Positions 24,572 to 33,735 are shown, numbered from the stretch's first letter. The stretch: DNA of 64,000 bases from JAIVGV01 sp032229975 (GCA_032229975.1 JAVXVG010000048.1:8583-72582), one strand, 5' to 3'. Made by a program: numbers and translations. The notes: generated by a model not told the origin, from the sequence alone.

Positions 24572-25884
24572 TTGATAAAGTTTGCGAACGCGACGATGAC
24601 GAGTGCGTTCGAGAAGTCGATGAAGAATGCGCCGACGACAGGGACGACGAGGAAGCTGCGCGGCGCGGGCCCGAAGCGCGCGACCAGAGCCTCCATGTTG
24701 GCGACGGCGTTCGGCGTGATGCCGAGCCCGAAGCCGACATGGCCGCTCGCCGTGACCGCCGCCTCATAGTCGCGCCCCATCAACACGAACGTGACCGCGA
24801 CAGCATACAGGATCATCAAGACGATCTGCACCGCGAGTATGATGAGCATCGGCGCGGCGAGCCCTGCCAGTTGCCACAGCTTCAAATCCATTAGCGCGAT
24901 GACGAGAAAGAGCGCGAGCGCGATTGTGCCGAGCGTATCAATGGCGCGCGGATCGAACTTGAAAACAGAATGGGTGTCGTCAAAATTTCTCCAGACCGCC
25001 GCGACGATCATCGCGCCGATGTAGCCCGGCAGGACAACACCCGTGCGCGTCAGCGCGAGACTGAGCAACGCGCCTGCGCCCATCGCGACGAGAATGAAGA
25101 GTAGGCTACGCAACAGATCGCCCGGCGTTGTCGCGCGCGCTTCTTCAAACGCGAGTCGCGCCGCTTCGGTCTCTGCTTCAGCGCGCTCGTCGTCCGGCGC
25201 GGCGGTCGATCCAATGGCCCAGAACTGTTCTTCGGCGGCATCCGTCGTGCGAGACACGAGTTCGATTCTTTCGGCCACGCGCTCGGTCGCAAGTTTGCGT
25301 CTGCGTATGAGCCACGTGGCAACGGGATTGCCGACGAGACTTGAGACGAAGATGCCGAACGTGGCGGAGGCGATGATGAGCGCGCCTGCACCCGCGATGC
25401 CCTTCTGCTCGAAGAGGCTCGTGAAAGCGAGACCCGTGGCGGGGCCACCCGTCAGCGTGAGCGAGCCGCAGATGATACCGAGCGCGGGTGGCGCATGGAG
25501 CGCGACGGCGACGCCGATGCCTGCGACGTTCTGCACGACCGCGAGCAGCGACGCGATCAAGAAGAAGAAGATCATGCGTGCCCCACCCGCGCGCAAGAGT
25601 TGCAGCGTCGCCCCGAAGCCGATGGTGGTAAAGAAGGCCGTCTGTAGCGGCGCGCGTAAGGATGTATCGAGTGAGACGCCGAGCGTACCGAACCGTCGAA
25701 GCGCGAACACGAGAGTTGCGAAGAGCAGCCCGCCGATTGCGGCCGCCGGGATGCTTGAGCGCGAGAACAACTTGACGCGGCGTTGCAACCAGCCGCCAAT
25801 GAAGAGAAAGACGGCGGCGAGCGCAAGCGTCATCACCAGATCGAGCTTGAGCGTGCGCAGACCTTCGATGATCGTAAATTCCAA
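24568..25884 (-). CDS. GltS-type sodium/glutamate symporter family protein
   Basis: A 438-residue inner-membrane protein with about ten hydrophobic segments. The two inverted halves expected of GltS are recognisable. The first contains GSLTLTGGPATGLAF and the second SGHVGFGLGITPNAVANMEAL, the Gly/Thr/Pro-rich re-entrant motifs of the family. A hydrophilic insert of about 60 residues (Arg/Glu-rich, about 205-260) lies between the halves on the cytosolic side. The family takes up glutamate with Na+; the substrate here is not proven. Its stop overlaps the start of the serine hydrolase gene, suggesting related functions. Confidence 0.88.
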   Translation of the reverse strand: MEFTIIEGLRTLKLDLVMTLALAAVFLFIGGWLQRRVKLFSRSSIPAAAIGGLLFATLVFALRRFGTLGVSLDTSLRAPLQTAFFTTIGFGATLQLLRAGGARMIFFFLIASLLAVVQNVAGIGVAVALHAPPALGIICGSLTLTGGPATGLAFTSLFEQKGIAGAGALIIASATFGIFVSSLVGNPVATWLIRRRKLATERVAERIELVSRTTDAAEEQFWAIGSTAAPDDERAEAETEAARLAFEEARATTPGDLLRSLLFILVAMGAGALLSLALTRTGVVLPGYIGAMIVAAVWRNFDDTHSVFKFDPRAIDTLGTIALALFLVIALMDLKLWQLAGLAAPMLIILAVQIVLMILYAVAVTFVLMGRDYEAAVTASGHVGFGLGITPNAVANMEALVARFGPAPRSFLVVPVVGAFFIDFSNALVIVAFANFIK

Positions 25885-25898
25885 CGCTCCCTCCGGGA

Positions 25899-25986
25899 GA
25901 AGAGGTCAGAGGTTAGAGGTTAGAGGTTAGAGGTTAGAAATAACCCCTTCACTAACCTCTGATCTCTAACCTCTAACTTCTATCCT
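25899..25986. repeat. Tandem and inverted GAGGTTA-type 7-base repeats
   Basis: From 25901 the sequence runs AGAGGTCAGAGGTTAGAGGT and continues as 7-base tandem units to about 25938. After a short spacer, the complementary words (TAACCTCT, TCTAACCTCTAAC) follow to about 25986. The two halves can pair into a long hairpin. The array fills the gap between the GltS start and the amidohydrolase stop, both on the minus strand. Confidence 0.85.
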
Positions 25987-27683
25987 CTGCTTGTCGCTTC
26001 GTAAACAACGCGGCCGTCCATGATCGTCGTCGTCACTTTCGCTCGTTCGATCTCGACCGGATCGATCTTAAAGATGTCGCGGTCGATGATGACGAGGTCG
26101 GCGAGTTTGCCGGGTGCGAGCGTGCCTTTCACGTCGTCTGTGAACTCTGCGTATGCGGAGCCGACGGTGTAGGCGCGCACGGCTTCTTCGACAGTGATCT
26201 TCTGTTCGGGAATCCAGCCGTTGGGGTTCTTGCCGTCGAGCGTGCGACGCGTGGCGGCGGCGTAGATGCCGAGCAGTGGATTGAGCGGCGCGACGTACCA
26301 GTCAGTTCCGAAGGCCAGTGTCGCGCCCGTGTCGAGGAGCGTGCGGAAGGCGTAGGTCGTGAGCGCGCGCCCGTGACCGATGCGCTTCTCCGCCCACCGG
26401 CCATCATCGATGCAATGATAGGGCTGCATGGAAGCGATGACGTGCGCGCGACCGAAGCGTGCGATGTCCTGTGGTCGAAGATGCTGCGCGTGCTCGATGC
26501 GATAGCGACGGTCGCGCTCACCATCTTCCTTGACCACTCTCTCATAGAACGAAAGAACGGTATCGTTCGCCTTGTCGCCGATGGCGTGGATCATCACTTG
26601 AAGACCGGCCCTGTCGGCGGCGCGTATGCGCTCGTACATCCGCTCCGGCGGAAACATCTCGTCGCTCGGCAGCCCCGCAGTGTTCGGCGCGTCGTTGTAC
26701 GGCTCGAAGAAGAGCGCGGTGGTCGAGCCGAGACTACCGTCGGCGAAACCTTTAAGGCCACCGATGCGGATCAAGTCGCTGCCGAAGCGAGCGCGCACGC
26801 CTACCGACGCGATGCGCTCCCACGCAGGCAGAGGCGAGACTGCGTACACTCTCGTCTTCAACTCGCCGCGCGAAGCGAGATACTGATAGACGCCAACGTC
26901 CGTGCCCGCGCTCATGTCCTGCACGCTCGTGACGCCGACGCTCGCCGCGTGATTCGTCGCTGCGCGCGCGTAGTCGAGCCGCTCATCCCAAGAAGGGTCG
27001 GGCATCTTCGCATAGACGAAGCTCTGCGCCGCGTCCTTCAAGACGCCGGTCGGCTCGCCCGTCCGTGCATCGCGCACGATGAGGCCACCGGGCGGATCGG
27101 GAGTGTCCTTCGTCACACCCGCGAGCTTGAGGGCCACACTGTTGGCAAGGCCCATGTGACCATCGAGTCGATTGACGAAGACCGGATGATCGGATGTCAC
27201 CTTGTCGATCAACTCCTTCGTCGGAAGCGACGCGGGAGTCCAACGCTCATGATCCCAATCGCCGCCCGTGATCCAACGGCCCTTCGGAGTCTTCGCCGCA
27301 AACTCGCCGATGCGCCGCGCAAACTCTTCGGGGCTCGCCGCGTCGCGCAGTTGCACGCTGGCGAGATGCTGCCCGCCGTCCGTGAAATGCACGTGCGCGT
27401 CATTGAAGCCGGGGATGACTAACGCCCCGCGTGCGTCGATCACGCGCGTGCGCGGGCCGGCGAGCTTGCGTATCTCGGCGGACGTGCCGACAGCCGCGAT
27501 CTTGTTGCCGAAGATCGCGACGGCTTCGGCACTCGGCTGCGACTTGTCCAACGTGCGGACGTTCGCGTTGATGATGACGAGATCGGCTGTCATGTTTTGC
27601 GCATCCGTGCGCGTGTTAAAGGTCAGAGCCGCGACGCACAAGAGCGACGCGAACGCGAGGGCGACGAGCGATTCTGTTTTCAT
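25980..27683 (-). CDS. Exported YtcJ-like amidohydrolase (amidohydrolase family 3)
   Basis: A 567-residue protein starting at ATG 27683 with a signal peptide (ESLVALAFASLLCVAALTF, cut near TDA). The beta-sandwich begins ADLVIINANVRTLD. The metal-binding HxH is in GFNDAHVHF, with further ligands expected at HAIGDKAND and IEHAQHLRP. FGTDWYVAP supplies the late Asp. It closes with PGKLADLVIIDRD, as in all amidohydrolases of this branch. Family members hydrolyse amides or formamides, and the substrate is unknown. An upstream extension to 27770 lacks signal-peptide logic. It is divergent from the GlcDE-fusion gene. Confidence 0.9.
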   Translation of the reverse strand: MKTESLVALAFASLLCVAALTFNTRTDAQNMTADLVIINANVRTLDKSQPSAEAVAIFGNKIAAVGTSAEIRKLAGPRTRVIDARGALVIPGFNDAHVHFTDGGQHLASVQLRDAASPEEFARRIGEFAAKTPKGRWITGGDWDHERWTPASLPTKELIDKVTSDHPVFVNRLDGHMGLANSVALKLAGVTKDTPDPPGGLIVRDARTGEPTGVLKDAAQSFVYAKMPDPSWDERLDYARAATNHAASVGVTSVQDMSAGTDVGVYQYLASRGELKTRVYAVSPLPAWERIASVGVRARFGSDLIRIGGLKGFADGSLGSTTALFFEPYNDAPNTAGLPSDEMFPPERMYERIRAADRAGLQVMIHAIGDKANDTVLSFYERVVKEDGERDRRYRIEHAQHLRPQDIARFGRAHVIASMQPYHCIDDGRWAEKRIGHGRALTTYAFRTLLDTGATLAFGTDWYVAPLNPLLGIYAAATRRTLDGKNPNGWIPEQKITVEEAVRAYTVGSAYAEFTDDVKGTLAPGKLADLVIIDRDIFKIDPVEIERAKVTTTIMDGRVVYEATSRG

Positions 27684-27786
27684 CGGAGACTCGGAAAGTC
27701 GATAGCTGGCGGAACGTTGGCGTAGTGTATCATCTGACCAGTTAGTCACGTAAACTTTTTCATTCGACACGCAACACCCTTCCGAA

Positions 27787-30672
27787 GTGGATCAACTGAT
27801 CGAAAATCTGCGCGCAATCGTCGGTCGCGCGAACGTGCTCGCCGAGCGTGACGAGTTGCTGGTCTATGAGTGCGACGGGTTGACGCAGCATCGTCACGCG
27901 CCGCGCGCGGTTGTGTTTCCGGCCTCGACGGAAGAAGTCTCCGCCGTGTTGCGCGAGCTCGCGCGCGCGCAGGTGAGCTTCGCGCCGCGCGGGGCGGGCA
28001 CGGGCCTATCGGGTGGCGCGCTCGCGGTGAACGAAGGTGTCGTTGTCGAACTGGCCCGAATGCGTCGGCTCTTGAAGCTCGATGTTGAGAATCGCATCGC
28101 GGTTGTCGAGACGGGCATGGTCAATGCGCAGTTGTCGCGCGCGGTCGCGCCGCACGGGCTCTACTACGCGCCCGATCCTTCGAGCGGCGCGAGCTGCACG
28201 GTTGGCGGCAACATCGCGGAGAACGCGGGCGGCATCCATTGTCTCAAGTATGGCGTGACGACCGATCACGTCGTCGGCGCGCGAGTAGTTTTATCAAACG
28301 GCGAGGTCGTCTCGTTCGGCGCGTCGGGCGCGGGCGACTGCGTCGGCTACGATCTGCTCGGCGCGTTCGTCGGCTCCGAAGGCACGTTCGGCATCGCGAC
28401 CGAGGCGACCGTTAAACTGTTGCCTCTGCCTCAATCAGTTCGCACGCTGCTCGCAGACTTCACTGACATCAACGATGCGAGCCGCGCCGTCTCTGCGATC
28501 ATCGCCGCAGGTTTGATCCCCGCCGCGCTTGAGATGGTTGACGGCGCGACGATCCGCGCGGTTGAGGCGAGCGTCTTCGCCGCAGGCCTTCCTATCGACG
28601 CGCAAGCCGCGCTGCTCATTGAACTCGATGGACTCGAAGACGGACTCGACGATGAGATGCGAAAGGCACAAGAGATTTGTTTGCGCTATGGTGCGCGCGG
28701 AGTGCGGCGCGCGGCTGACGAGCGCGAGCGAAAAAAACTGTGGGCGGCGCGCAAGGGCGCGTTCGGCGCGATGGGCCGGCTCGCGCCCGACATGATGTTG
28801 CAGGACGCGGTCGTCCCGCGCTCGCGCTTGCCCGAAGTGCTCGCGGAAACTTATCGCATCAGCGCGAAGTATAATTTGATTCTCGCCAACGTCTTTCACG
28901 CGGGCGACGGCAACCTGCATCCGATCCTCTGCTTCGACCGGCGCAACGCCGACGAGTTGCGGCGCGTCGAGTGTGCGAACCGAGAGATCGTCGAGACCTG
29001 CATACGCGCGGGCGGCACGCTCACGGGCGAGCACGGCGTCGGGCTCGACAAGAGCAAATACATGCCCTTGCTCTTCTCCGCAGACACGCTCGATGCGATG
29101 CTCGCGCTGCGTGCCGCCTTCGATCCTTCCGGCTTGTGCAATCCCGGCAAGATCATTCCGGCCCCTCGCGGCTGTGGCGAGGCGCGCATCGTCGCTTCGT
29201 TCAAAGAAGCGACGAACGTCCTTTCTTCTAAAGTTGAGACGAACGTAAACGGTCGCGCAGGTATGCGGGCCAGTGAGACGCACGATCCTGTTTGCGACGA
29301 CGCGCGCGACACTTCCACGGTCGTGGCTCGCTCTACATCCTCTCGCGAGACGCTTGATGCATCCACATTCCAACTCATCTCCGAGAATCTACAAAGAGAG
29401 TTTGAATCGATAGCGCAGACCGGGCGCGAAGAGTCTCGACGTGAACGCCTGATCGTCTCGCCCGCATCGACTGAAGAGGCCATTGAAGTCTTAAAGGTGG
29501 CCGCGCGCGCGGGCGTGGCGGTCGTGCCCGCAGGTAGGCGCGCGTGGCTTGGCGGCATGAACACGCTCCAGCATAGTTGCATCGTTGTCTCGACGCTCAA
29601 ACTCAATCGTATCATCTCACACGAGCCTGCCGATCTTGTTGCGACGGTCGAGGCGGGCCTCTCGCTCTCCACACTTAACGCCGAACTCGCGCGCGCCGAT
29701 CAGTGGCTGCCGCTCGATCCGCCGGACGATGGGCGAGCCACGGTCGGCGGCATCGTCTCGACGGGCGCGGCGGGCGCGCACAGTTTCGCTTATGGCTCGC
29801 CGCGCGCGTTCGTTTTGGGAATGCGCGTCGTGCTCGCGGACGGGCGCGAGATAGGCGTCGGCGGTCGCGTCGTGAAGAACGTCGCGGGTTACGATCTCTG
29901 CAAACTATTCGCGGGTAGCTTCGGCACGCTCGGACTCATCACGGAGATCACTTTCAAGCTGCGGCCTCGCCCGGAACGCGAAGCGACACTCTCGGCGCGC
30001 GCCGCGCGTTACGAAGATTTGTTCGACGCTGCACGACTACTGCGTACCAGAGAGTTTCACCCGGTGGCCCTTGAACTGTTTTCGCGTGGAACATCAATGC
30101 GGGATGCACACGAGCGCGCAGCGTCGATGTTTACGCTTCTGATCCGTTTCGCGGGCTCCGCGCAATCCGTTGGCTCGCAGCTCGAACGAGCCCAAGCGCT
30201 ATTGAAGGGAACGAATACTCTCTCGCAACTCGAAGTGATCGACGAAGACACGAACCTCTGGAGAGAGATCGCCGCGCAACCTGCACGCGACGAGAATCAT
30301 TTACAACTCAGACTCGGCGTGTTGCCGACGCTATTGCCCGTCGTCATTCAGAAAGTTGAAGAGGGGCGCGCGCGCGCCAGCTCTCAGCCTGCGTGGATCG
30401 CGAGCCTCGGCGCGGGCCGCCTGCGCGTCTCTCAGAATCTCGCGGAAGATGGAGACGAATGCGCGGCGAGTCTCGCGCGCCTGCGCGCGGAAGTCGGCGC
30501 GCTCGGTGGCTCACTTGTCGTTGAGCGCGCACCCGAAGAGTTGCGACGCAACTTCGCGCGAGTTGGTTTCGATCAGTGGGGCGCGGGCGAAGCATCGGCG
30601 AAACTGATGCGCGGCATCAAACGTCAACTCGACCCGCAGGGGATTCTTTCGCCGGAACTTTTTTTCGCGTGA
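27787..30672 (+). CDS. Fused GlcD-GlcE-type FAD-linked oxidase
   Basis: A 961-residue protein joining two FAD-binding oxidase subunits that are usually separate genes of glycolate/D-lactate dehydrogenase. Residues 1 to about 470 are GlcD-like: the PCMH-type motifs PRGAGTGLSGGAL and GGNIAENAGGIHCLKYG, then GEHGVGLDKSKYM and the C-terminal DPSGLCNPGKI. A Thr/Ser/Glu-rich linker of about 55 residues follows. Residues about 530-961 are GlcE-like, with PAGRRAWLGG, ATVGGIVSTGAAG and VVKNVAGYDLCKLFAGSFGTLG. The start is GTG at 27787. The glcF-like gene follows 93 bases later on the same strand, completing a GlcDEF-type complex. The substrate is a 2-hydroxy acid by family knowledge; which one is not shown. 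Confidence 0.92.
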   Translation: MDQLIENLRAIVGRANVLAERDELLVYECDGLTQHRHAPRAVVFPASTEEVSAVLRELARAQVSFAPRGAGTGLSGGALAVNEGVVVELARMRRLLKLDVENRIAVVETGMVNAQLSRAVAPHGLYYAPDPSSGASCTVGGNIAENAGGIHCLKYGVTTDHVVGARVVLSNGEVVSFGASGAGDCVGYDLLGAFVGSEGTFGIATEATVKLLPLPQSVRTLLADFTDINDASRAVSAIIAAGLIPAALEMVDGATIRAVEASVFAAGLPIDAQAALLIELDGLEDGLDDEMRKAQEICLRYGARGVRRAADERERKKLWAARKGAFGAMGRLAPDMMLQDAVVPRSRLPEVLAETYRISAKYNLILANVFHAGDGNLHPILCFDRRNADELRRVECANREIVETCIRAGGTLTGEHGVGLDKSKYMPLLFSADTLDAMLALRAAFDPSGLCNPGKIIPAPRGCGEARIVASFKEATNVLSSKVETNVNGRAGMRASETHDPVCDDARDTSTVVARSTSSRETLDASTFQLISENLQREFESIAQTGREESRRERLIVSPASTEEAIEVLKVAARAGVAVVPAGRRAWLGGMNTLQHSCIVVSTLKLNRIISHEPADLVATVEAGLSLSTLNAELARADQWLPLDPPDDGRATVGGIVSTGAAGAHSFAYGSPRAFVLGMRVVLADGREIGVGGRVVKNVAGYDLCKLFAGSFGTLGLITEITFKLRPRPEREATLSARAARYEDLFDAARLLRTREFHPVALELFSRGTSMRDAHERAASMFTLLIRFAGSAQSVGSQLERAQALLKGTNTLSQLEVIDEDTNLWREIAAQPARDENHLQLRLGVLPTLLPVVIQKVEEGRARASSQPAWIASLGAGRLRVSQNLAEDGDECAASLARLRAEVGALGGSLVVERAPEELRRNFARVGFDQWGAGEASAKLMRGIKRQLDPQGILSPELFFA

Positions 30673-30765
30673 GCGTGCATGAATGTTGAATTCGATTGAT
30701 GTAAAGAGATCGCTTGATCGGATCGCGATGGCCCGAGTCGCTTCTCGCGCAGGAGTGTTCGATTG

Positions 30766-32133
30766 ATGTCTGCGCAAACACCTTCGCTCGCGAGCGCACT
30801 CGCGAGAGAGGAGTCGAAACTGCTCGCCTGTATTCACTGCGGGCTGTGCCTCGAAGCGTGCCCGACCTACGTGCACACGGGCGACGAGAACGACAGCCCG
30901 CGCGGCCGGCTCTACCTGATGCGCGCGGCGGAAGAGGGCCGGCTTGCAGTCGCCTCCGAAAGTTTCGAGCGACACATCAATCGCTGTCTCGGCTGCCGCG
31001 CGTGTGAGAGCGCGTGCCCGGCGGGCGTCGAATACGGGCAACTGCTGGAAGCCGCGCGTGCGGACTTGCGCGAAGCGGGCGACCGCAGCAGCCACACGAA
31101 TCGCCTCATCAACTTCATTTTGCGCCGCATCTGGCTGCATCCGCGACGCCTCCGTCTCGCCTTCATCGCCGCGCGTCTGTTTCGCGATGCGCGACTCGCG
31201 CGCGTGTTGCTCGCATCGAAACTCCCGCATCTCGTCTCGCCGCGATTCGAGTTCGCGCTCGCGCTTCTCGACTCCTCATCGCCCGTGCAACTCTCTAAGA
31301 AGAACGATGAAGCTCAAGAAGTAACATTCGTATCACATGACGACGCCGACGCGCGCGGCGTCCAACTATTCAAGGGCTGCGTGACGGAGGGCCTCTTCCG
31401 ACGCGTCAACGCAGCAACAGCGCGCGTGCTTCGCGCGAACCGATGCAAGGTTGAATTGCCGGACGCGCAAGGTTGCTGCGGCGCGCTGCACGCGCACGCG
31501 GGCGACCTCGAAGGGGCCCGCGCGCTCGCGCGCCGCAACGTCGATGCGTTTGCGACCGGAGGCGATGCGCCTGTCGTCACCAACGCAGGAGGCTGCGGCG
31601 CGATGCTCGCTTCATACGCGCACCTGCTCGAACACGATCCCGCATACGCCGAGAGCGCGCGAAGTTTCAGCGCGCGCGTGCGCGACGTGAGCCAACAACT
31701 CGCGGCGACTGGCCTGCGTTCGGGAGCGCAACTCGATCTACCTGTCGCGACTACCTACGACGCCTCTTGTCACTTGCTCCACGGCCAGCACGCGGCGGAA
31801 GAACCTTTGCGCGTGCTCGCGTCGATCCCAAGTTTGCGTTTCGTTCCGCTCGAAGGCAGCGACGTGTGCTGCGGCGGCGCGGGCGTCTATAACCTGCTTG
31901 AACCCGATCTCTCTTCGCGCGTGCTCGCGGAGAAATTGAAGCATGTTGCAGAGACCGGCGCGAGGGTGCTCGCGACCGGCAACGCGGGCTGTCATATGCA
32001 GATCGCTGCGGGCGCGCGTCTCGCGAATCTCCGGCTGCGGGTGTGTCACCCTGTCGAATTGCTCGACGAGTCGTACAGGCGCGCTGGCTTTTACGAAGAT
32101 GCGAAGCCGACACGAGTGGGCCGAAGCCAGTGA
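30766..32133 (+). CDS. GlcF-type iron-sulfur subunit of glycolate/lactate oxidase
   Basis: A 455-residue (Fe-S)-binding protein. Two 4Fe-4S motifs stand at the N-terminus (CIHCGLCLEACPTY and CLGCRACESACPAG). Two CCG domains follow, with AQGCCGALHAH and DASCHLLHG...SDVCCGGAG, and the TGNAGCHMQI tail matches GlcF. It passes electrons from the FAD subunits to the membrane quinone pool. The start is the ATG at 30766, with AGGAG about 10 bases upstream. A TTG immediately before it is less likely. It follows the GlcDE fusion in the same operon. Confidence 0.94.
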   Translation: MSAQTPSLASALAREESKLLACIHCGLCLEACPTYVHTGDENDSPRGRLYLMRAAEEGRLAVASESFERHINRCLGCRACESACPAGVEYGQLLEAARADLREAGDRSSHTNRLINFILRRIWLHPRRLRLAFIAARLFRDARLARVLLASKLPHLVSPRFEFALALLDSSSPVQLSKKNDEAQEVTFVSHDDADARGVQLFKGCVTEGLFRRVNAATARVLRANRCKVELPDAQGCCGALHAHAGDLEGARALARRNVDAFATGGDAPVVTNAGGCGAMLASYAHLLEHDPAYAESARSFSARVRDVSQQLAATGLRSGAQLDLPVATTYDASCHLLHGQHAAEEPLRVLASIPSLRFVPLEGSDVCCGGAGVYNLLEPDLSSRVLAEKLKHVAETGARVLATGNAGCHMQIAAGARLANLRLRVCHPVELLDESYRRAGFYEDAKPTRVGRSQ

Positions 32134-32170
32134 GGTTTATCGTAGAGGCACACGGGCGACTGCAAGGTGG

Positions 32171-32248
32171 GAAACGAAGAAGCGCGATCATTCATTGACG
32201 AATGATCGCGCTTCTTCATAGCGACGAATGCTCGCGCTTCTTCGTTTC
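32171..32248. terminator. Three-arm repeat forming alternative terminator hairpins
   Basis: The arm 32176-32192 pairs perfectly over 17 bases with 32201-32217 (loop of 8). The overlapping arm 32171-32187 pairs perfectly over 17 bases with 32232-32248. Only one can form at a time. The element lies between the convergent glcF-like and nagA genes, 38 bases after the first and 23 beyond the second, and probably terminates both. Confidence 0.82.
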
Positions 32249-32270
32249 GCGTTTGACGGATCATTACAAG

Positions 32271-33608
32271 TCAGGACTCCGTCGGCATCTCCATGAATGC
32301 GATGCGGCCACCGACGAGCGTGAGTCGCACGCGACCTCCGTCGTCAAGCGCGACGAGATCAGCGCGCTTCCCTTCTTCGATTGAGCCACAGAGATGTTCG
32401 ACTCCGACGAGGCGTGCGGGATTGAGCGAAGCCATGCGCGCGACATCCGCGTGTGAGCAATCGAGCGAGAGCATGGTGCGCGCGGCGTCGAGCATGGTGA
32501 TGACCGATCCGGCGATCGCGCCGCGTGCGTTGCGCGTGCGCCCGCCGGTGACGTTGATCGTCTCGCCCCAGACCTCGAAGTCGCCGTCGCCCAGGCCCGC
32601 CGGAAGAACCGCATCGGAGATGAGCGCGAGGCGATGCGCGGTCTTGCAGCGAAGAGCGAGACGGAGCATGAGCGGATCACAGTGAACGCCGTCGGCGATG
32701 ATGTCGCAGGTTACGTCGTCGCTCATCAGGCCCCAACCGACGGGGCCGGGCGCGCGTTGATGAAGCGGCGACATGGCGTTGAAGAAGTGCGTCATGTGAC
32801 GCGCGCCCGCCGCGCGTGCCGCTTCGAGCACGTGGAGGTCTGCACGCGTGTGACCGACGGAGACGATCCAGCCACGGCTAACAAGTTCGCGAACGAGTGC
32901 GATGCCGCCTTCGATCTCCGGCGCGACGGTGATCATGTGCGCGGCGCGCGAGTCGTCGGGACTCGCGAGCTCGACGGAGAGCTTTGCGAGTTCGTCGAGG
33001 CTCGACGCATCTTTGAACGTGCGGAAAAACTCTGTGCGCAGCGCGCCGCATTGCGAAGAGTTAACGAAGGGACCCTCGTAGTGGACGCCGAGGGCGCGCG
33101 CGCCGACCGCGCCGAGGGCATCTTCGTTCCCGGCCCCTTCAGTCTCCTCAGTCGCGCCGACACTCGCGCGCGAGTTCGCTTCTTCGTCGCGTCGCTGCTC
33201 GCGGATCAAAGTCTCGATTGAGGCGACGGCGCGTCGATAGTCGGCGGCGGGCGCGGGGACGAGCGTGGGCAGCCATGCGGTGACGCCTCGCGAGGCGAGA
33301 AATTTAGCGACGCGTCGCAGATCGTCCGTCGTTGCTTCGAGCGTATCGACGCCGACCGCGCCGTGGATGTGCACGTCGATGAAGCCGGGGAAGAGCGTGA
33401 GTCCTTGAAGATCGATGATTGGCCCTGCGGCGACGTTCGTCTCTTCATGCGCGCCTGTGATTATGCGCGAGATAAGATCGCCTTCGATGTGGATCGTCGC
33501 GTGATCTTCGACGCGGTCTGCGCGCACGACGCGCGCGCCGTTGAGGACGATTGATGAAGTGTTGTTGATGCCTTCGATCATGATTCGTTCATAAGAGACA
33601 AAGCGCAT
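32271..33608 (-). CDS. nagA: N-acetylglucosamine-6-phosphate deacetylase
   Basis: A 445-residue cytosolic amidohydrolase that converts GlcNAc-6P to GlcN-6P and acetate, the step after MurQ and GlcNAc kinase in amino-sugar recycling. The metal site HxH is in GFIDVHIHGAVG, followed by YEGPF, the His ligands in VSVGHTRAD and MTHFFNAM, and the catalytic Asp in LISDAVLP. GSIEEGKRADLVALD closes the sandwich domain. The protein is longer than E. coli NagA (382) because of an Arg/Glu-rich insert around 135-170. Start 33608 is the first ATG, 33581 the second, and neither has a clear ribosome-binding site. A long hairpin separates it from the upstream receptor gene. Confidence 0.93.
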   Translation of the reverse strand: MRFVSYERIMIEGINNTSSIVLNGARVVRADRVEDHATIHIEGDLISRIITGAHEETNVAAGPIIDLQGLTLFPGFIDVHIHGAVGVDTLEATTDDLRRVAKFLASRGVTAWLPTLVPAPAADYRRAVASIETLIREQRRDEEANSRASVGATEETEGAGNEDALGAVGARALGVHYEGPFVNSSQCGALRTEFFRTFKDASSLDELAKLSVELASPDDSRAAHMITVAPEIEGGIALVRELVSRGWIVSVGHTRADLHVLEAARAAGARHMTHFFNAMSPLHQRAPGPVGWGLMSDDVTCDIIADGVHCDPLMLRLALRCKTAHRLALISDAVLPAGLGDGDFEVWGETINVTGGRTRNARGAIAGSVITMLDAARTMLSLDCSHADVARMASLNPARLVGVEHLCGSIEEGKRADLVALDDGGRVRLTLVGGRIAFMEMPTES

Positions 33609-33673
33609 CGCGGACGGAGTTGCGTAGATTCCGGTGGCGATGGCCCTAACTCGTCTTGAGCCTAAACGTGCGT

Positions 33674-33710
33674 CTGCCCGCGAGCGTCCGCGCGGGACGC
33701 TCGCGGGCAG
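33674..33710 (-). terminator. 16-bp hairpin after the first TonB receptor gene
   Basis: A perfect 16-bp stem pairs CTGCCCGCGAGCGTCC (33674-33689) with 33695-33710 around a 5-base loop. It lies 26 bases beyond the 3' end of the minus-strand receptor gene and 65 bases before the nagA start. It is very stable but without a T tract. Confidence 0.7.
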
Positions 33711-33735
33711 GCGACTTGGTGGGTGTGGGCGCGGC

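Noticed and set aside
25043..25930. 295-codon open frame on the plus strand
   Set aside because: Antisense to the GltS-type symporter. The Ser/Ala/Arg-rich translation lacks hydrophobic periodicity.
25899..25986. Possible CRISPR-like array
   Set aside because: The units are only 7 bases, without spacers, and occur with an inverted copy. No cas gene is present.
26373..27422. 349-codon open frame on the plus strand
   Set aside because: Antisense to the YtcJ-like amidohydrolase, with Arg/His-rich composition typical of shadow frames.
28435..29373. 312-codon open frame on the minus strand
   Set aside because: Antisense to the GlcDE fusion, Arg-rich and without a ribosome-binding site.
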